Made by a program: the position numbers and the translations under genes. A model generated the notes under the pieces. It was not told the origin of the DNA. It did not search any database and worked only from the letters and a program-made list of their open reading frames with translations. Source: Zobellia laminariae (GTDB lineage: Bacteria > Bacteroidota > Bacteroidia > Flavobacteriales > Flavobacteriaceae). From it: a stretch of 64,000 nucleotides of DNA. Where the stretch lies: assembly GCF_009725995.1 (NCBI RefSeq), contig NZ_RCNS01000003.1, positions 1,061,130-1,125,129 of the forward strand, given 5' to 3'. Numbering within the stretch: the stretch's first letter is position 1; the number at the start of each line of letters is the position of its first letter. Below, piece after piece: positions 30,842 to 39,949 of this stretch.

Positions 30842-32779
30842 TTATTCTAAAATGATGAATTCCGATCTTCTGTTCAACTCATGGTCTTTATCAGAACATT
30901 TGACGCCATTGGCACATTTGTTAATCAGTTTTGTCTCACCAAAACCTTCTCCATCCAACCGTTCTTTAGCTATTCCCTTTTTTACCATATAATTTACGGT
31001 AGATTCGGCTCTTTTTTGTGAAAGCCAAAGGTTATAGGAATCCTTACCTCTACTATCCGTATGTGAATTTACCTTGATTCTCAAACTTGGATATTTTTCC
31101 ATAGCTGCGATTACTTTCTCAACCTCTATTTCAGAATCTTTACGAATATCATATTTATTAAAGTTGAAGTAAATAGTACTTAACTGTAACAATTTAGATA
31201 AATCATCTCCAAACCCAGCTGTTATAGAGCTTCTCTCTAAATAGAAGTCTATTTCTTTAGGTTCTCCATCAGATTTTCCTAAGTATTCTTCTGAAGGCAC
31301 ATAACCTTCTGTCATAGCTCTTACGAAATTACCTTGCGTACAATCTATCAATAAATTGTATTTACCTTCGGCATCTGTAATAGCCGACATGATTTCCTCA
31401 TTATTCTCGTCTATAACTTTTACAGAAGCACCAATAAGGGGTTGATTAGAAATCTTATCCCTCACCACACCAGAAATAGCTTGCTCACAATCAATAAGTA
31501 AAGGTTTCGTTTCTAAAAAAACATAGATATCATCAGCGCCTCGTCCTTCTGCTCTGTTAGAGGCAAAATAACCTTTTCTTGTATCTTCATTAAAAATGAA
31601 CGTAAAATCGTCCATTCTTCCGTTTACTGGTTCTCCAACGTTCATTACATTCCCGTCCAATCTACCATTGGCTATTTTAGAAGCAAAAATATCTAAGCCT
31701 CCAAGACCAGGGTGTCCATCTGAAGAAAAATATAAAACATCTTCACTCGTTACAAAAGGAAAGGTTTCTCTAGCCTCTGTATTAATAACTGGACCTAAAT
31801 TTTCAGGAGTACCATAAGTTCCATCTTCATTTATGGCTACTTTAAATATATCGGATTCACCTAAAGTTCCCGGCATATCTGATGCAAAATACAGCGCCTT
31901 TTCATCAGAACTTAATGTTGGATGTGCTACTGAGTAATCATTACTATTAAAAGGTAGTTCTTCAATTTCAGACCATACGCCTTCTACCATTTTAGCCTTA
32001 AATATCTTAAGACGTATTACTCCTGTTTCATCTTTTACATACTTACCTTCCTTAAAGTTATTTCGAGTAAAATATAGTATGTTACCATCTTTGCTTACAG
32101 TAGAAGTTGATTCATGCAATCTTGTATTAACGTGATCACCGAATTTAATAACAAACCCTTGTGAAGCACTATCTGCATTTACTTTATACAAGTCCAAGAA
32201 ATCTTTTGAATTCCATGTGTGACGATACCGAGCGAAGTTTCCAGTATCTCTATCCGAAGAAAAAATAAGACCTTCCTTATAGAAAGAAGGAGCAAACTCT
32301 GAATACGGAGAGTTATACTGAAAAGGTGATACATTGTATCTTCCAGAGTTTCTTTTAATATCGTTTAAATAGTCTTCTTCATCTTTGTAAGCAGTTGCTC
32401 TGGCATCATCAGAAGTAGCTTCTAAGAATTTTGCCATAATGGCTTTTGAACCCTCGTAATCTTCTAAAGTTTTTAAAGTTTGAGCATATCTAAAATAATA
32501 CTCTGGACCTATTTCATCCGGATACTCGTCTACTAATCTTTTGTACGTTTTAGATGCATCTTCATAATCTGCATTATAATAGTAAGAGTTCCCTAATTTC
32601 TTAAGTAAATCTGCAGAAGCGTACCCGCGATCTAATACCTTTTTATAAATGTCGATAGCAGGGCTGAAAGAATATTCGTCATATTTTTCATTGGCTTTGG
32701 TAATTAACTTTTCTTGGGCAAAACCACTTACACCCATCAAAAAGACCAAAACAAATAGAATGTGTATTTTTTTTATCAT
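30842..32779 (-). CDS. TPR / PD40 / carboxypeptidase-regulatory / OmpA-family outer-membrane protein (~645 aa)
   Basis: This is probably an outer-membrane-associated protein that grips peptidoglycan. A signal peptide begins MIKKIHILFVLVFLMG and is cut near SGFAQ. Several TPR-like helices span about 20-135. WD40-like PD40 beta-propeller repeats span about 150-420 (SSDRDTGNFARY, YFASDMPGTLGESDIFKV, YFSSDGHPGLGGLDIF). A carboxypeptidase-regulatory-like domain lies near 430-510 (ISGVVRDKISNQPLIGASVK). The OmpA peptidoglycan-binding domain fills the C-terminus (YFNFNKYDIR, VNSHTDSRGKDSYNLWLSQK, RRSEF). The ATG at 32777-32779 is preferred: a longer frame to 32821 would overlap the upstream PorP/SprF stop and spoil the signal peptide. 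The gap to PorP/SprF is 10 bases. This trio of sorting-domain protein, PorP and OmpA resembles known T9SS surface-anchoring operons. Confidence 0.9.
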   Translation of the reverse strand: MIKKIHILFVLVFLMGVSGFAQEKLITKANEKYDEYSFSPAIDIYKKVLDRGYASADLLKKLGNSYYYNADYEDASKTYKRLVDEYPDEIGPEYYFRYAQTLKTLEDYEGSKAIMAKFLEATSDDARATAYKDEEDYLNDIKRNSGRYNVSPFQYNSPYSEFAPSFYKEGLIFSSDRDTGNFARYRHTWNSKDFLDLYKVNADSASQGFVIKFGDHVNTRLHESTSTVSKDGNILYFTRNNFKEGKYVKDETGVIRLKIFKAKMVEGVWSEIEELPFNSNDYSVAHPTLSSDEKALYFASDMPGTLGESDIFKVAINEDGTYGTPENLGPVINTEARETFPFVTSEDVLYFSSDGHPGLGGLDIFASKIANGRLDGNVMNVGEPVNGRMDDFTFIFNEDTRKGYFASNRAEGRGADDIYVFLETKPLLIDCEQAISGVVRDKISNQPLIGASVKVIDENNEEIMSAITDAEGKYNLLIDCTQGNFVRAMTEGYVPSEEYLGKSDGEPKEIDFYLERSSITAGFGDDLSKLLQLSTIYFNFNKYDIRKDSEIEVEKVIAAMEKYPSLRIKVNSHTDSRGKDSYNLWLSQKRAESTVNYMVKKGIAKERLDGEGFGETKLINKCANGVKCSDKDHELNRRSEFIILE

Positions 32780-32789
32780 AAGGCAAGGT

Positions 32790-33749
32790 TTAGAAGAAAC
32801 GAGGAGAAACCAGTTTTTCAAATGATTTTACCAATTCCCATCTTAGAAAAATTTCAAAAGATCCGCTATTGAACTGAGTACTACCAAAATCGGTTGTTTC
32901 TTTATCATAAGCCAATCCTAACATAATTTGATCAGATACTTGAAAACCAGCTAAGGCACTTACAGCGGCATCCCATCTGTAAGCCGCACCAAAAGAAAAC
33001 TTGTCTGCAAAAAGAAAGTTAGCAGATACGTCTACCTGGAGTGGCGCTCCACCAACAACTTTTGTTAAAAGTGCCGGTTTGAACTTAAAATTATCATTCA
33101 AATCAAATACGTAACCCGTAATTAAATAGAAGTTAACACGGTCTTTAGCCAAAAAGTCAATATCATTCGCATCGGAATTAGAAGTATCAAAATGTTCTAT
33201 CTCCAACAAATTCGGAGCAGAAAGACCTGCGTAGAATTTATTAGTATGATAGTACATACCCAAACCTACGTTTGGAGAAAATCGATTTTCAATATTGTCC
33301 GTTCCTACAGCCTCCTCAAATCCGGGCCTTTGTCTTAATTGGTCAAAATCCAAATTAAGGATATTACCTCCCAATTTCAAACCAAAAGATAGTTTAGCTT
33401 TAAGAGAAACATCTATTGAATACGAAATTAATCCATCAATATAGGTTTCTTGAACTGTACCTTCCCCTATCTTATCATTAACAATAGACAATCCGTACCC
33501 CACATTACTATTTCTTATGGGTGAATGTAAGTTAATGGTAAAAGTCTCTGGTGAGCCGTCTAAACCTACCCATTGTGACCTGTAGAGTCCTGCTATACTA
33601 AGCTGACCTCTAGAGCCAGCATAGGCCGGGTTAACGCTCATAGTATTGAACATATACTGAGTGTATTGAGCATCTTGCTGGGCCGAAGCCGTTTGGCAAT
33701 AGATCAACACCAAGAATAGGGCTGCTAGTAGTTTGTTTTTTATAATCAT
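32790..33749 (-). CDS. PorP/SprF family type IX secretion outer-membrane protein (319 aa)
   Basis: This is the second PorP/SprF copy. The signal peptide ends near QTASA, then QQDAQYTQYMFNTMSVNPAY and AGSRGQLS, RSQWVGLDG, and a C-terminal SPRFF. It is similar along its length to the copy at 6369-7319, with differences mainly in loop regions such as the one near residues 125-145 and a DTSNSDAND insertion. In T9SS bacteria these proteins bind or recruit particular sorting-domain cargo at the outer membrane. Here the likely cargo is the 1255-aa protein encoded 14 bases upstream. The downstream OmpA-type gene may fix the assembly to the cell wall. Start ATG 33747-33749. Confidence 0.93.
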   Translation of the reverse strand: MIIKNKLLAALFLVLIYCQTASAQQDAQYTQYMFNTMSVNPAYAGSRGQLSIAGLYRSQWVGLDGSPETFTINLHSPIRNSNVGYGLSIVNDKIGEGTVQETYIDGLISYSIDVSLKAKLSFGLKLGGNILNLDFDQLRQRPGFEEAVGTDNIENRFSPNVGLGMYYHTNKFYAGLSAPNLLEIEHFDTSNSDANDIDFLAKDRVNFYLITGYVFDLNDNFKFKPALLTKVVGGAPLQVDVSANFLFADKFSFGAAYRWDAAVSALAGFQVSDQIMLGLAYDKETTDFGSTQFNSGSFEIFLRWELVKSFEKLVSPRFF

Positions 33750-33763
33750 GCCTACTTTATAGA

Positions 33764-36700
33764 TTACTTGCTAATGTAAATATAACCACTATCAGTTATA
33801 TTCTCGTCGTTTACAGTGGTGTACTCAAAAATATAAAAATACACGCCGGCAGGTAAATAGTCTTGCCCAGCAATAGTAGATCTTCCTTTTGATCTACCAT
33901 CAAAAACATTGTTTTGATTATTATAATCTTCACCGTCATACACGGCTATACCCCATCTGTTGAAAATCTGAAGTTTATTGTTTAATGCCTTATCTACATT
34001 TTCAATCCACAAGAATTCATTTTTACCGTCACCGTTAGGTGTTACCATTTGCATTACTACAATCTCTGTTTCCTCTTCTGGATCAAGGTATGAAGGAATA
34101 CCATCATTATCACGATCATCATCTGTTGGGTCTCCGTTTCCATTGCCATCTTCATCTGCCGTGTTAATTCCATCACCGTCATCATCAAAATCTCGGTAAT
34201 TTACATCTTCCGTACCATCTGTATCAGGTAAGTCTGTTGCAGGATCGTTAATTTCATCATGAACTTGAAAACCATCACTAACATTAGACCCTTCATATCC
34301 ATCAAGAAGACCGTCATTATCAGTATCCTCTATCGTAGGCAACTGATCTGGTTCCCCATCAAAATTAAAGTCATTTCCTTCGTTGTTATCTGGTACCAGG
34401 TCATTGTCACTATCTAAGTCCAAATAATCTGGTTCATCAGTACCATCAGTATTTACAGGAGTAAATCCTTCTGGATAAGCTGAATTAACACCGTTATTCT
34501 CAATTGTAGTAGCCTCATCATCCGGATTTGGAAGAATAAAACCATCGGTAGTTTGAGCTTCTACATTATCAGGAATACCATCATTATCCGCATCAATATC
34601 TAAATGATTAGGAAAACCATCACCATCTGAATCCAATGGATCTGTTAACGGATTATTATCTCCATCTGTGTTAGGATCTTCAACCGTATCCAATATACCA
34701 TCATTGTCATCATCTAAATCTACCATATCCGGTACACCGTCACCATCTGTATCCGTTGTAGGAATGTTATCCGTAGGATCTAAGTAGTTAGGAATACCAT
34801 TTCCATTACTATCGTCATTAGTAGGGTCACCATCTTGATTCACATCTTCATCTGGAGTATCAATCCCATCACCATCATCATCTAAATCACGATAGTTTAC
34901 ATCTTCCGTGCCATCTGTATCAGGTAAATCGTTTGCAGGATCATCTATTTCATCGTTTACATCAAAACCGTCATTGACATCACTTCCTTCATAACCATCG
35001 TCCAGTCCATCACCATCTGTATCCACACCAGTGTAAGTTTGGTCAGGAGTACCATCGAAGTCAAAATCGTTACCTTCATTATTATCGGGCACCGTATCAT
35101 TATCACTATCCAGATCTATGTAATCTGATGTACCGTCTTCATCCGTATCAACTGGTGTTAAACCATCTGGATATGCAGAATTTAAACCGTCATTAGCTAT
35201 ACTTGTAGCTTCATCATCTTCATTTGGAGCAATATAACCGTCAGTAGTTTGAGCTTCTACATTATCAGGAATACCATCGTTATCTGCATCAATATCCAAG
35301 TGATTAGGTATACCATCCTCATCTGTATCCAACGGGTTGGTCAATGGATTATCATCACCATCTATATTAGGATCTTCTACAGCATCTAATATACCATCGT
35401 TATCATCATCTAAATCAGTTACATCAGGTACTCCGTCTCCATCCGTATCTTTTGTAGTGTCTTCATCAAAATCAAGATAATCTGGTGTACCATCTTCATC
35501 AGTATCATCGTTGGTTGGATCACCATCTTCATCTATATCTTCATTTGGAGTATCAATACCATCGCCGTCATCGTCTAAATCACGATAATTTACATCTTCA
35601 GTACCATCTGTGTCAGGTAAATCGTTTGCAGGATCATCTATTTCATCGTTTACATCATAACCATCGTTGATATCACTTCCTTCATAACCATCGTCCAAAC
35701 CATCACCATCGGCATCCGTACCTAAATAAGTCTGATCAGGAGAACCGTCAAAATTGAAATCGTTACCTTCATTATTATCAGGCACATCATCATTATCACT
35801 ATCCGCATCCAAATAATCTTCAACATCACGACCATCTGTATTAACTGGTGTTAAGCCATCAGGATATGCTGAGTTTAAACCGTCGTTAGCTATACTTGTA
35901 GCTTCATCATCTTCATTTGGAGCGATATAACCATCTGTTGTCTGAGCCTCTACATTGTCAGGAATACCATCATCATCAGAATCAATATCTAAATGATTTG
36001 GAACACCATCTTCATCTAAATCGTAAGGATCTGTAAGTGGATCGTTATCACCATCAATATTAGGATCTTCAACTGTATCCAAAATACCATCGTTATCATC
36101 ATCTAAATCCGTTGCATCTGGAACACCATCACCATCTGTATCAGGTGTAACATCTAGGGTTGGATCTAAATAGTCCGGAGTTCCATCACCATCTGTATCA
36201 TCATTGGTTGGGTCACCATCTTCATCTACATCTTCATTTGGCGTATCAATTTTATCACCATCATCGTCTAAATCACGATAGTTTACATCTTCGGTACCAT
36301 CTGTATCCGGTAAATCGTTTGCCGGATCATTTATTTCATCGTTTACATCAAAACCATCATTAACATCACTTCCTTCATAACCATCATCCAGTCCGTCACC
36401 ATCCGTATCTATACCAGTATAAGTTTGATCAGGATTACCATCAAAATTGAAATCATTTCCTTCATTATTGTCCGGTACAGAATCGTTATCACTATCAAGA
36501 TCTATATAATCCGGCGTATCAGTACCATCAGTATTAACAGGCGTTAATCCGTCTGGGTAAGCAGTATTCAAACCATCATTAGCAATACTTGTTGCTTCAT
36601 TATCTTCATTAGGTGCTATATACCCATCTGTAGTCTGAGCCTCTACGTTATCTGGAATACCGTCATCATCAGAATCAATATCCAAATGATTAGGAATACC

Positions 36701-37531
36701 ATCATTATCCGTATCCAAAGGATTGGTCATAGGGTCATTATCACCATCTGTATTTGGATCTTCAACAGCGTCTAGTATACCATCATTATCATCATCTAAA
36801 TCTGTAGTATCTGGAACACCATCACCATCTGTATCAGTTTCTGGGCATTGAACCGGAATAATGGTCAAATGAATTCCATTAATAGGAAAACTAGAAGAGG
36901 TGTAAAATTGAATTTCATTAACAAAATCTTGAGATTCCCAGGTAAACCGACTTTTTGAATTTATAGGAGTATTTGTAGTATTCTCAACAAAATAGTCATT
37001 CCCGTCGTTACCTGAAACGGTACCATTCGGTAATGCACTTGTATAATCATACATAACATTATCTAAGGCGATAATTCCATCTCTGTGGTTGGCGTCTACT
37101 CTAAGAGAGTGTTCTGCGATTATTTTCACTGGAACCGTACCTGAAAAAGAAAAGGTTGCAGGAAGACCTTGGTTTACTTCAAAAAACCCACCTGAACTCT
37201 TGGTACTAGCACCTATAACAGATACTAAAACGCTACCATCAGGAAGACCCCATTTGGAGCTTAAATCTACATTTTCAGCGGAAAGGCTACCATCGGTAAC
37301 TCTATCAGGAAAACCAAAATCGCTAGCGGTGATTTCTATACCATTCAGTTCCATACAATCATTCATATCCAGTTCGGATCCAACAATTATTTCGGAATTT
37401 TCTACTTCAGGTTTTTCTACATTCCCAGTAGTAGCAAAAGAAGAACTCATACCAAAAACGGCAAGAGCAAAAGTATAAGTAACGGTCTTAAAAGCACCGT
37501 TTTTAAAATTCAATAGAGTAAAGTTTTCCAT
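33764..37531 (-). CDS. Secreted Asp-rich calcium-binding repeat protein with T9SS type B sorting domain (1255 aa)
   Basis: An atypically long hydrophobic leader (residues about 1-34, ending SSFA) precedes a domain of about 200 residues of unknown family (about 40-230). Four large tandem repeats of about 230 residues follow, each a string of DTDGDGxxD motifs typical of thrombospondin type 3/calcium-binding linkers. Each includes [14 protein letters not shown] and [10 protein letters not shown] signatures. The final 100 residues are a type B sorting domain ([44 protein letters not shown]). The protein is very acidic and is expected to need calcium to fold. It is first in the operon with PorP/SprF (14-base gap) and the OmpA-type protein. 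It could be a stalk or spacer on the cell surface, which is inference. Confidence 0.92.
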   Translation of the reverse strand: MENFTLLNFKNGAFKTVTYTFALAVFGMSSSFATTGNVEKPEVENSEIIVGSELDMNDCMELNGIEITASDFGFPDRVTDGSLSAENVDLSSKWGLPDGSVLVSVIGASTKSSGGFFEVNQGLPATFSFSGTVPVKIIAEHSLRVDANHRDGIIALDNVMYDYTSALPNGTVSGNDGNDYFVENTTNTPINSKSRFTWESQDFVNEIQFYTSSSFPINGIHLTIIPVQCPETDTDGDGVPDTTDLDDDNDGILDAVEDPNTDGDNDPMTNPLDTDNDGIPNHLDIDSDDDGIPDNVEAQTTDGYIAPNEDNEATSIANDGLNTAYPDGLTPVNTDGTDTPDYIDLDSDNDSVPDNNEGNDFNFDGNPDQTYTGIDTDGDGLDDGYEGSDVNDGFDVNDEINDPANDLPDTDGTEDVNYRDLDDDGDKIDTPNEDVDEDGDPTNDDTDGDGTPDYLDPTLDVTPDTDGDGVPDATDLDDDNDGILDTVEDPNIDGDNDPLTDPYDLDEDGVPNHLDIDSDDDGIPDNVEAQTTDGYIAPNEDDEATSIANDGLNSAYPDGLTPVNTDGRDVEDYLDADSDNDDVPDNNEGNDFNFDGSPDQTYLGTDADGDGLDDGYEGSDINDGYDVNDEIDDPANDLPDTDGTEDVNYRDLDDDGDGIDTPNEDIDEDGDPTNDDTDEDGTPDYLDFDEDTTKDTDGDGVPDVTDLDDDNDGILDAVEDPNIDGDDNPLTNPLDTDEDGIPNHLDIDADNDGIPDNVEAQTTDGYIAPNEDDEATSIANDGLNSAYPDGLTPVDTDEDGTSDYIDLDSDNDTVPDNNEGNDFDFDGTPDQTYTGVDTDGDGLDDGYEGSDVNDGFDVNDEIDDPANDLPDTDGTEDVNYRDLDDDGDGIDTPDEDVNQDGDPTNDDSNGNGIPNYLDPTDNIPTTDTDGDGVPDMVDLDDDNDGILDTVEDPNTDGDNNPLTDPLDSDGDGFPNHLDIDADNDGIPDNVEAQTTDGFILPNPDDEATTIENNGVNSAYPEGFTPVNTDGTDEPDYLDLDSDNDLVPDNNEGNDFNFDGEPDQLPTIEDTDNDGLLDGYEGSNVSDGFQVHDEINDPATDLPDTDGTEDVNYRDFDDDGDGINTADEDGNGNGDPTDDDRDNDGIPSYLDPEEETEIVVMQMVTPNGDGKNEFLWIENVDKALNNKLQIFNRWGIAVYDGEDYNNQNNVFDGRSKGRSTIAGQDYLPAGVYFYIFEYTTVNDENITDSGYIYISK
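34060..36840 (-). repeat. Four long coding repeats (~0.69 kb each)
   Basis: Four successive copies start near 36840, 36150, 35460 and 34765 on the minus strand. Each encodes about 230 residues in the same order of calcium-binding motifs. The first three are closest to each other. The last differs more (for example [19 protein letters not shown]) and leads into the sorting domain. Confidence 0.85.
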
Positions 37532-37930
37532 AAATGTTTAGTTTTTATTAAACTAATCACCATGGCCTGTAGGTTTAAAACGTATAAAGTAAGAAGTTGG
37601 GGGCTTCAATATGGATGCAAGATATATTTAATATTTCGTTAACCAAATTCTTTTGATTCTAGAAATTATGATTTACCCTTTAAAAACCTAAATATTCGGT
37701 AAAGGGCAGGAATTAAACCAGTTTATCGAATTAGCACATCGACGAAAACAACCAAATATCATTCCCTTAATTCATTAAATCGAATTTATGTGTAGTTCAT
37801 CGACACGTTGCAATCCACTATTAAAGTTGAAATACAAGTAAAATATTTATCCATTTTAACACTTTGTTATTAACCTATCTTCTGTTCTAAATAAACTATA
37901 ATTTAACGTATTTTTGCACAAATTTTCTTC
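37532..37930. other. Divergent intergenic region between the surface island and prfC
   Basis: The 399-base gap carries promoters for two divergent genes. The prfC promoter is clear (37909-37916). I found no good TAnnTTTG box for the leftward 1255-aa gene. An inverted repeat CCCTTTA (37676-37682) / TAAAGGG (37700-37706) could be regulatory. No small gene or structured RNA was recognised. Confidence 0.55.
37909..37916 (+). promoter_or_regulatory. prfC promoter, -7 box
   Basis: TATTTTTG, followed by CAC, is a full match to the Bacteroidota -7 consensus TAnnTTTG. Transcription should start about 5-7 bases later, so the leader before the ATG at 37931 is only about 8-10 bases. The -33 region shows an imperfect GTTC instead of TTG. 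Confidence 0.7.
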
Positions 37931-39520
37931 ATGAGTTTTAAAGATGAGATTCAACGGCGTAGAACTTTCGGAATAATATCCCACCCAGATGCGGGTAAGA
38001 CCACTTTAACGGAAAAACTTCTGTTATTTGGTGGAGCTATTCAGGAAGCAGGTGCCGTAAAAAACAATAAAATAAAAAAAACCGCCACTAGTGACTTCAT
38101 GGAAATAGAGCGCCAACGTGGTATTTCTGTTGCTACATCTGTACTTGCGTTTATATATAAGGATAAGAAAATTAATATTCTTGATACGCCAGGGCACAAA
38201 GATTTTGCCGAAGATACATTTAGAACACTTACCGCTGTAGATAGTGTAATTGTGGTTGTTGATGTTGCTAAAGGTGTGGAAGAGCAAACCGAAAAATTGG
38301 TGCAAGTATGCCGAATGCGAAACATACCCATCATTGTTTTTATAAACAAATTAGATAGGGAAGGACGTGATGCTTTTGACCTTCTTGATGATTTGGAACA
38401 GAAACTTGGACTATCAGTCACCCCTTTAAGCTTCCCTATTGGTATGGGTTATGATTTTAAAGGAATCTATAATATTTACGAAAAAAACATCAATCTTTTT
38501 AGTGGTGACAGCAAGAAAAACATTGAAGAAACCATTGCTTTTGATTCTATTGAGAGCCCAGAACTTGAGAAAATTATTGGTTACAAAGCGGCAGAAGAAT
38601 TACGTGAGAACATAGAGTTAGTGAAGGGTGTGTACCCTGACTTTGACAAGGAACAATACTTACAAGGTACACAACAACCTGTATTCTTTGGCTCTGCCTT
38701 AAACAATTTTGGTGTCCGCGAACTATTGGACTGCTTTATTGAGATTGCTCCTTCTCCACGCCCTAAAAAGGCCGAGGAAAGACTAGTTAATGCGAATGAA
38801 AAGGAAATGTCCGGTTTTGTATTCAAAATACATGCGAATATGGATCCGAAACATCGTGACCGACTAGCATTTATAAAAATTGTATCAGGTACTTTTGAAC
38901 GAAACAAACCATATCTACATGTTAGAAATGGTAAAAAGCTAAAGTTCTCGAGCCCAAACGCATTTTTTGCCGAGAAAAAAGAAATTGTAGATATCTCCTA
39001 CCCTGGTGATATTGTAGGACTTCATGACACTGGTAATTTTAAAATTGGTGACACGCTTACTGAAGGAGAGGAACTTCACTACAAAGGCATACCTAGTTTC
39101 TCCCCTGAGCACTTTAGATACATTAACAATGCTGACCCAATGAAATCCAAACAACTTTACAAAGGTATTGACCAGTTGATGGATGAAGGTGTAGCGCAGT
39201 TATTTACTCTTGAATTAAATGGAAGAAAAGTAATTGGAACCGTAGGCGCTCTCCAGTTTGAGGTTATTCAATACCGTCTTGAGCATGAATATGGAGCCAA
39301 ATGTACGTATGAAAACTTCCCTGTGTTTAAAGCCTGCTGGGTAGACCCTTCAGACCCAAAGAACGACGAGTTCAAAGAATTTAAAAGAGTAAAACAGAAA
39401 TTTTTGGCTAAAGACAAAAGAAACCAATTAGTTTTCCTAGCAGATTCTCAATTCTCATTGCAGATGACGCAACAAAAATACCCAAGCGTAAAACTACATT
39501 TTGTTTCTGAGTTCGATTAA
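37931..39520 (+). CDS. prfC: Peptide chain release factor 3 (529 aa)
   Basis: RF3 is the GTPase that removes RF1/RF2 from the ribosome after peptide release, in the cytoplasm. The length is typical (about 525-530). The GTP-binding motifs are all present: SHPDAGKTT (P-loop), DTPGHKDF (G3) and NKLDREGRD (G4). After the G domain come domain II and the C-terminal domain III ([29 protein letters not shown]). It is the only rightward gene in the central part of the window and converges on the DUF3467/rpoC block with a shared hairpin terminator. It is probably transcribed alone, from a promoter very close to the start codon. Confidence 0.97.
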   Translation: MSFKDEIQRRRTFGIISHPDAGKTTLTEKLLLFGGAIQEAGAVKNNKIKKTATSDFMEIERQRGISVATSVLAFIYKDKKINILDTPGHKDFAEDTFRTLTAVDSVIVVVDVAKGVEEQTEKLVQVCRMRNIPIIVFINKLDREGRDAFDLLDDLEQKLGLSVTPLSFPIGMGYDFKGIYNIYEKNINLFSGDSKKNIEETIAFDSIESPELEKIIGYKAAEELRENIELVKGVYPDFDKEQYLQGTQQPVFFGSALNNFGVRELLDCFIEIAPSPRPKKAEERLVNANEKEMSGFVFKIHANMDPKHRDRLAFIKIVSGTFERNKPYLHVRNGKKLKFSSPNAFFAEKKEIVDISYPGDIVGLHDTGNFKIGDTLTEGEELHYKGIPSFSPEHFRYINNADPMKSKQLYKGIDQLMDEGVAQLFTLELNGRKVIGTVGALQFEVIQYRLEHEYGAKCTYENFPVFKACWVDPSDPKNDEFKEFKRVKQKFLAKDKRNQLVFLADSQFSLQMTQQKYPSVKLHFVSEFD

Positions 39521-39531
39521 AACAGAATATT

Positions 39532-39580
39532 TATAAACCAAAAAATGCTTGTAGAAACAAAGGGCATTTTTTGGTTTATA
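39532..39580. terminator. Bidirectional terminator between prfC and the DUF3467 gene
   Basis: A perfect 17-bp stem (39532-39548 pairing with 39564-39580, core ACCAAAAAATGC) encloses a 15-base loop. The stem has runs of A and T on each side, so it can end transcription from both convergent genes. Confidence 0.85.
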
Positions 39581-39583
39581 TAC

Positions 39584-39895
39584 TTAAGCCTCTCCTGTTG
39601 GCCCAAAATTCATAGGTATTGGAGGTTGCTCATAGTCCTTAATAGTTCCATGTGCTGCCTCAAAACGCTTTACATTGTCGTTCAAAGCCTTTAGAAACTT
39701 TTTGGCATGCTGCGGTGTAAGAACTATTCTACTCTTAACCTTCGCTTTTGGAGCGCCTGGCATCATACTAATAAAATCGACTACAAATTCTGATACAGAA
39801 TGATTGATAATCGCCAGATTTGAATAGATACCTTCTGCCGTCTTTTCATCAAGCTCAATATTAATCTGGTTTTGTTTTTGTTCTTTTTCGCTCAT
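39584..39895 (-). CDS. DUF3467 family protein (103 aa)
   Basis: A small soluble protein of the DUF3467 family, common in Bacteroidota and of unknown function. The recognisable core is INIELDEKTAEGIYSNLAII, SEFVVDFI, MMPGAPKAKVKSRIVLTP and HAKKFLKALNDN, with a low-complexity tail PPIPMNFGPTG. It has no signal peptide or membrane segment. It lies 54 bases after rpoC on the same strand, with a terminator hairpin between them, so it is probably expressed by read-through from the RNA polymerase operon. Its place after rpoC hints at a link to transcription, but this is only inference. Confidence 0.85.
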   Translation of the reverse strand: MSEKEQKQNQINIELDEKTAEGIYSNLAIINHSVSEFVVDFISMMPGAPKAKVKSRIVLTPQHAKKFLKALNDNVKRFEAAHGTIKDYEQPPIPMNFGPTGEA

Positions 39896-39907
39896 AAGTA
39901 AAAAAAT

Positions 39908-39936
39908 AAACCCTCAATAGAAACTATTGAGGGTTT
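39908..39936 (-). terminator. Terminator after rpoC
   Basis: A 13-bp stem (AAACCCTCAATAG / CTATTGAGGGTTT) with a 3-base loop is followed on the minus strand by TTTATTTTTTTA. It ends or weakens transcription of rplKAJL-rpoBC. The T-run reaches almost to the start codon of the DUF3467 gene. Confidence 0.88.
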
Positions 39937-39949
39937 GAATTATTTGAGT

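Noticed and set aside
36160..36363. His-rich plus-strand open frames (also 35485-35670, 879-1070)
   Set aside because: They arise from reading the GAT-rich DxDxDG repeats on the other strand.
37676..37706. Inverted repeat CCCTTTA/TAAAGGG as a terminator
   Set aside because: Loop of 17 bases, no T-run and placed between divergent genes; at most a regulatory site.
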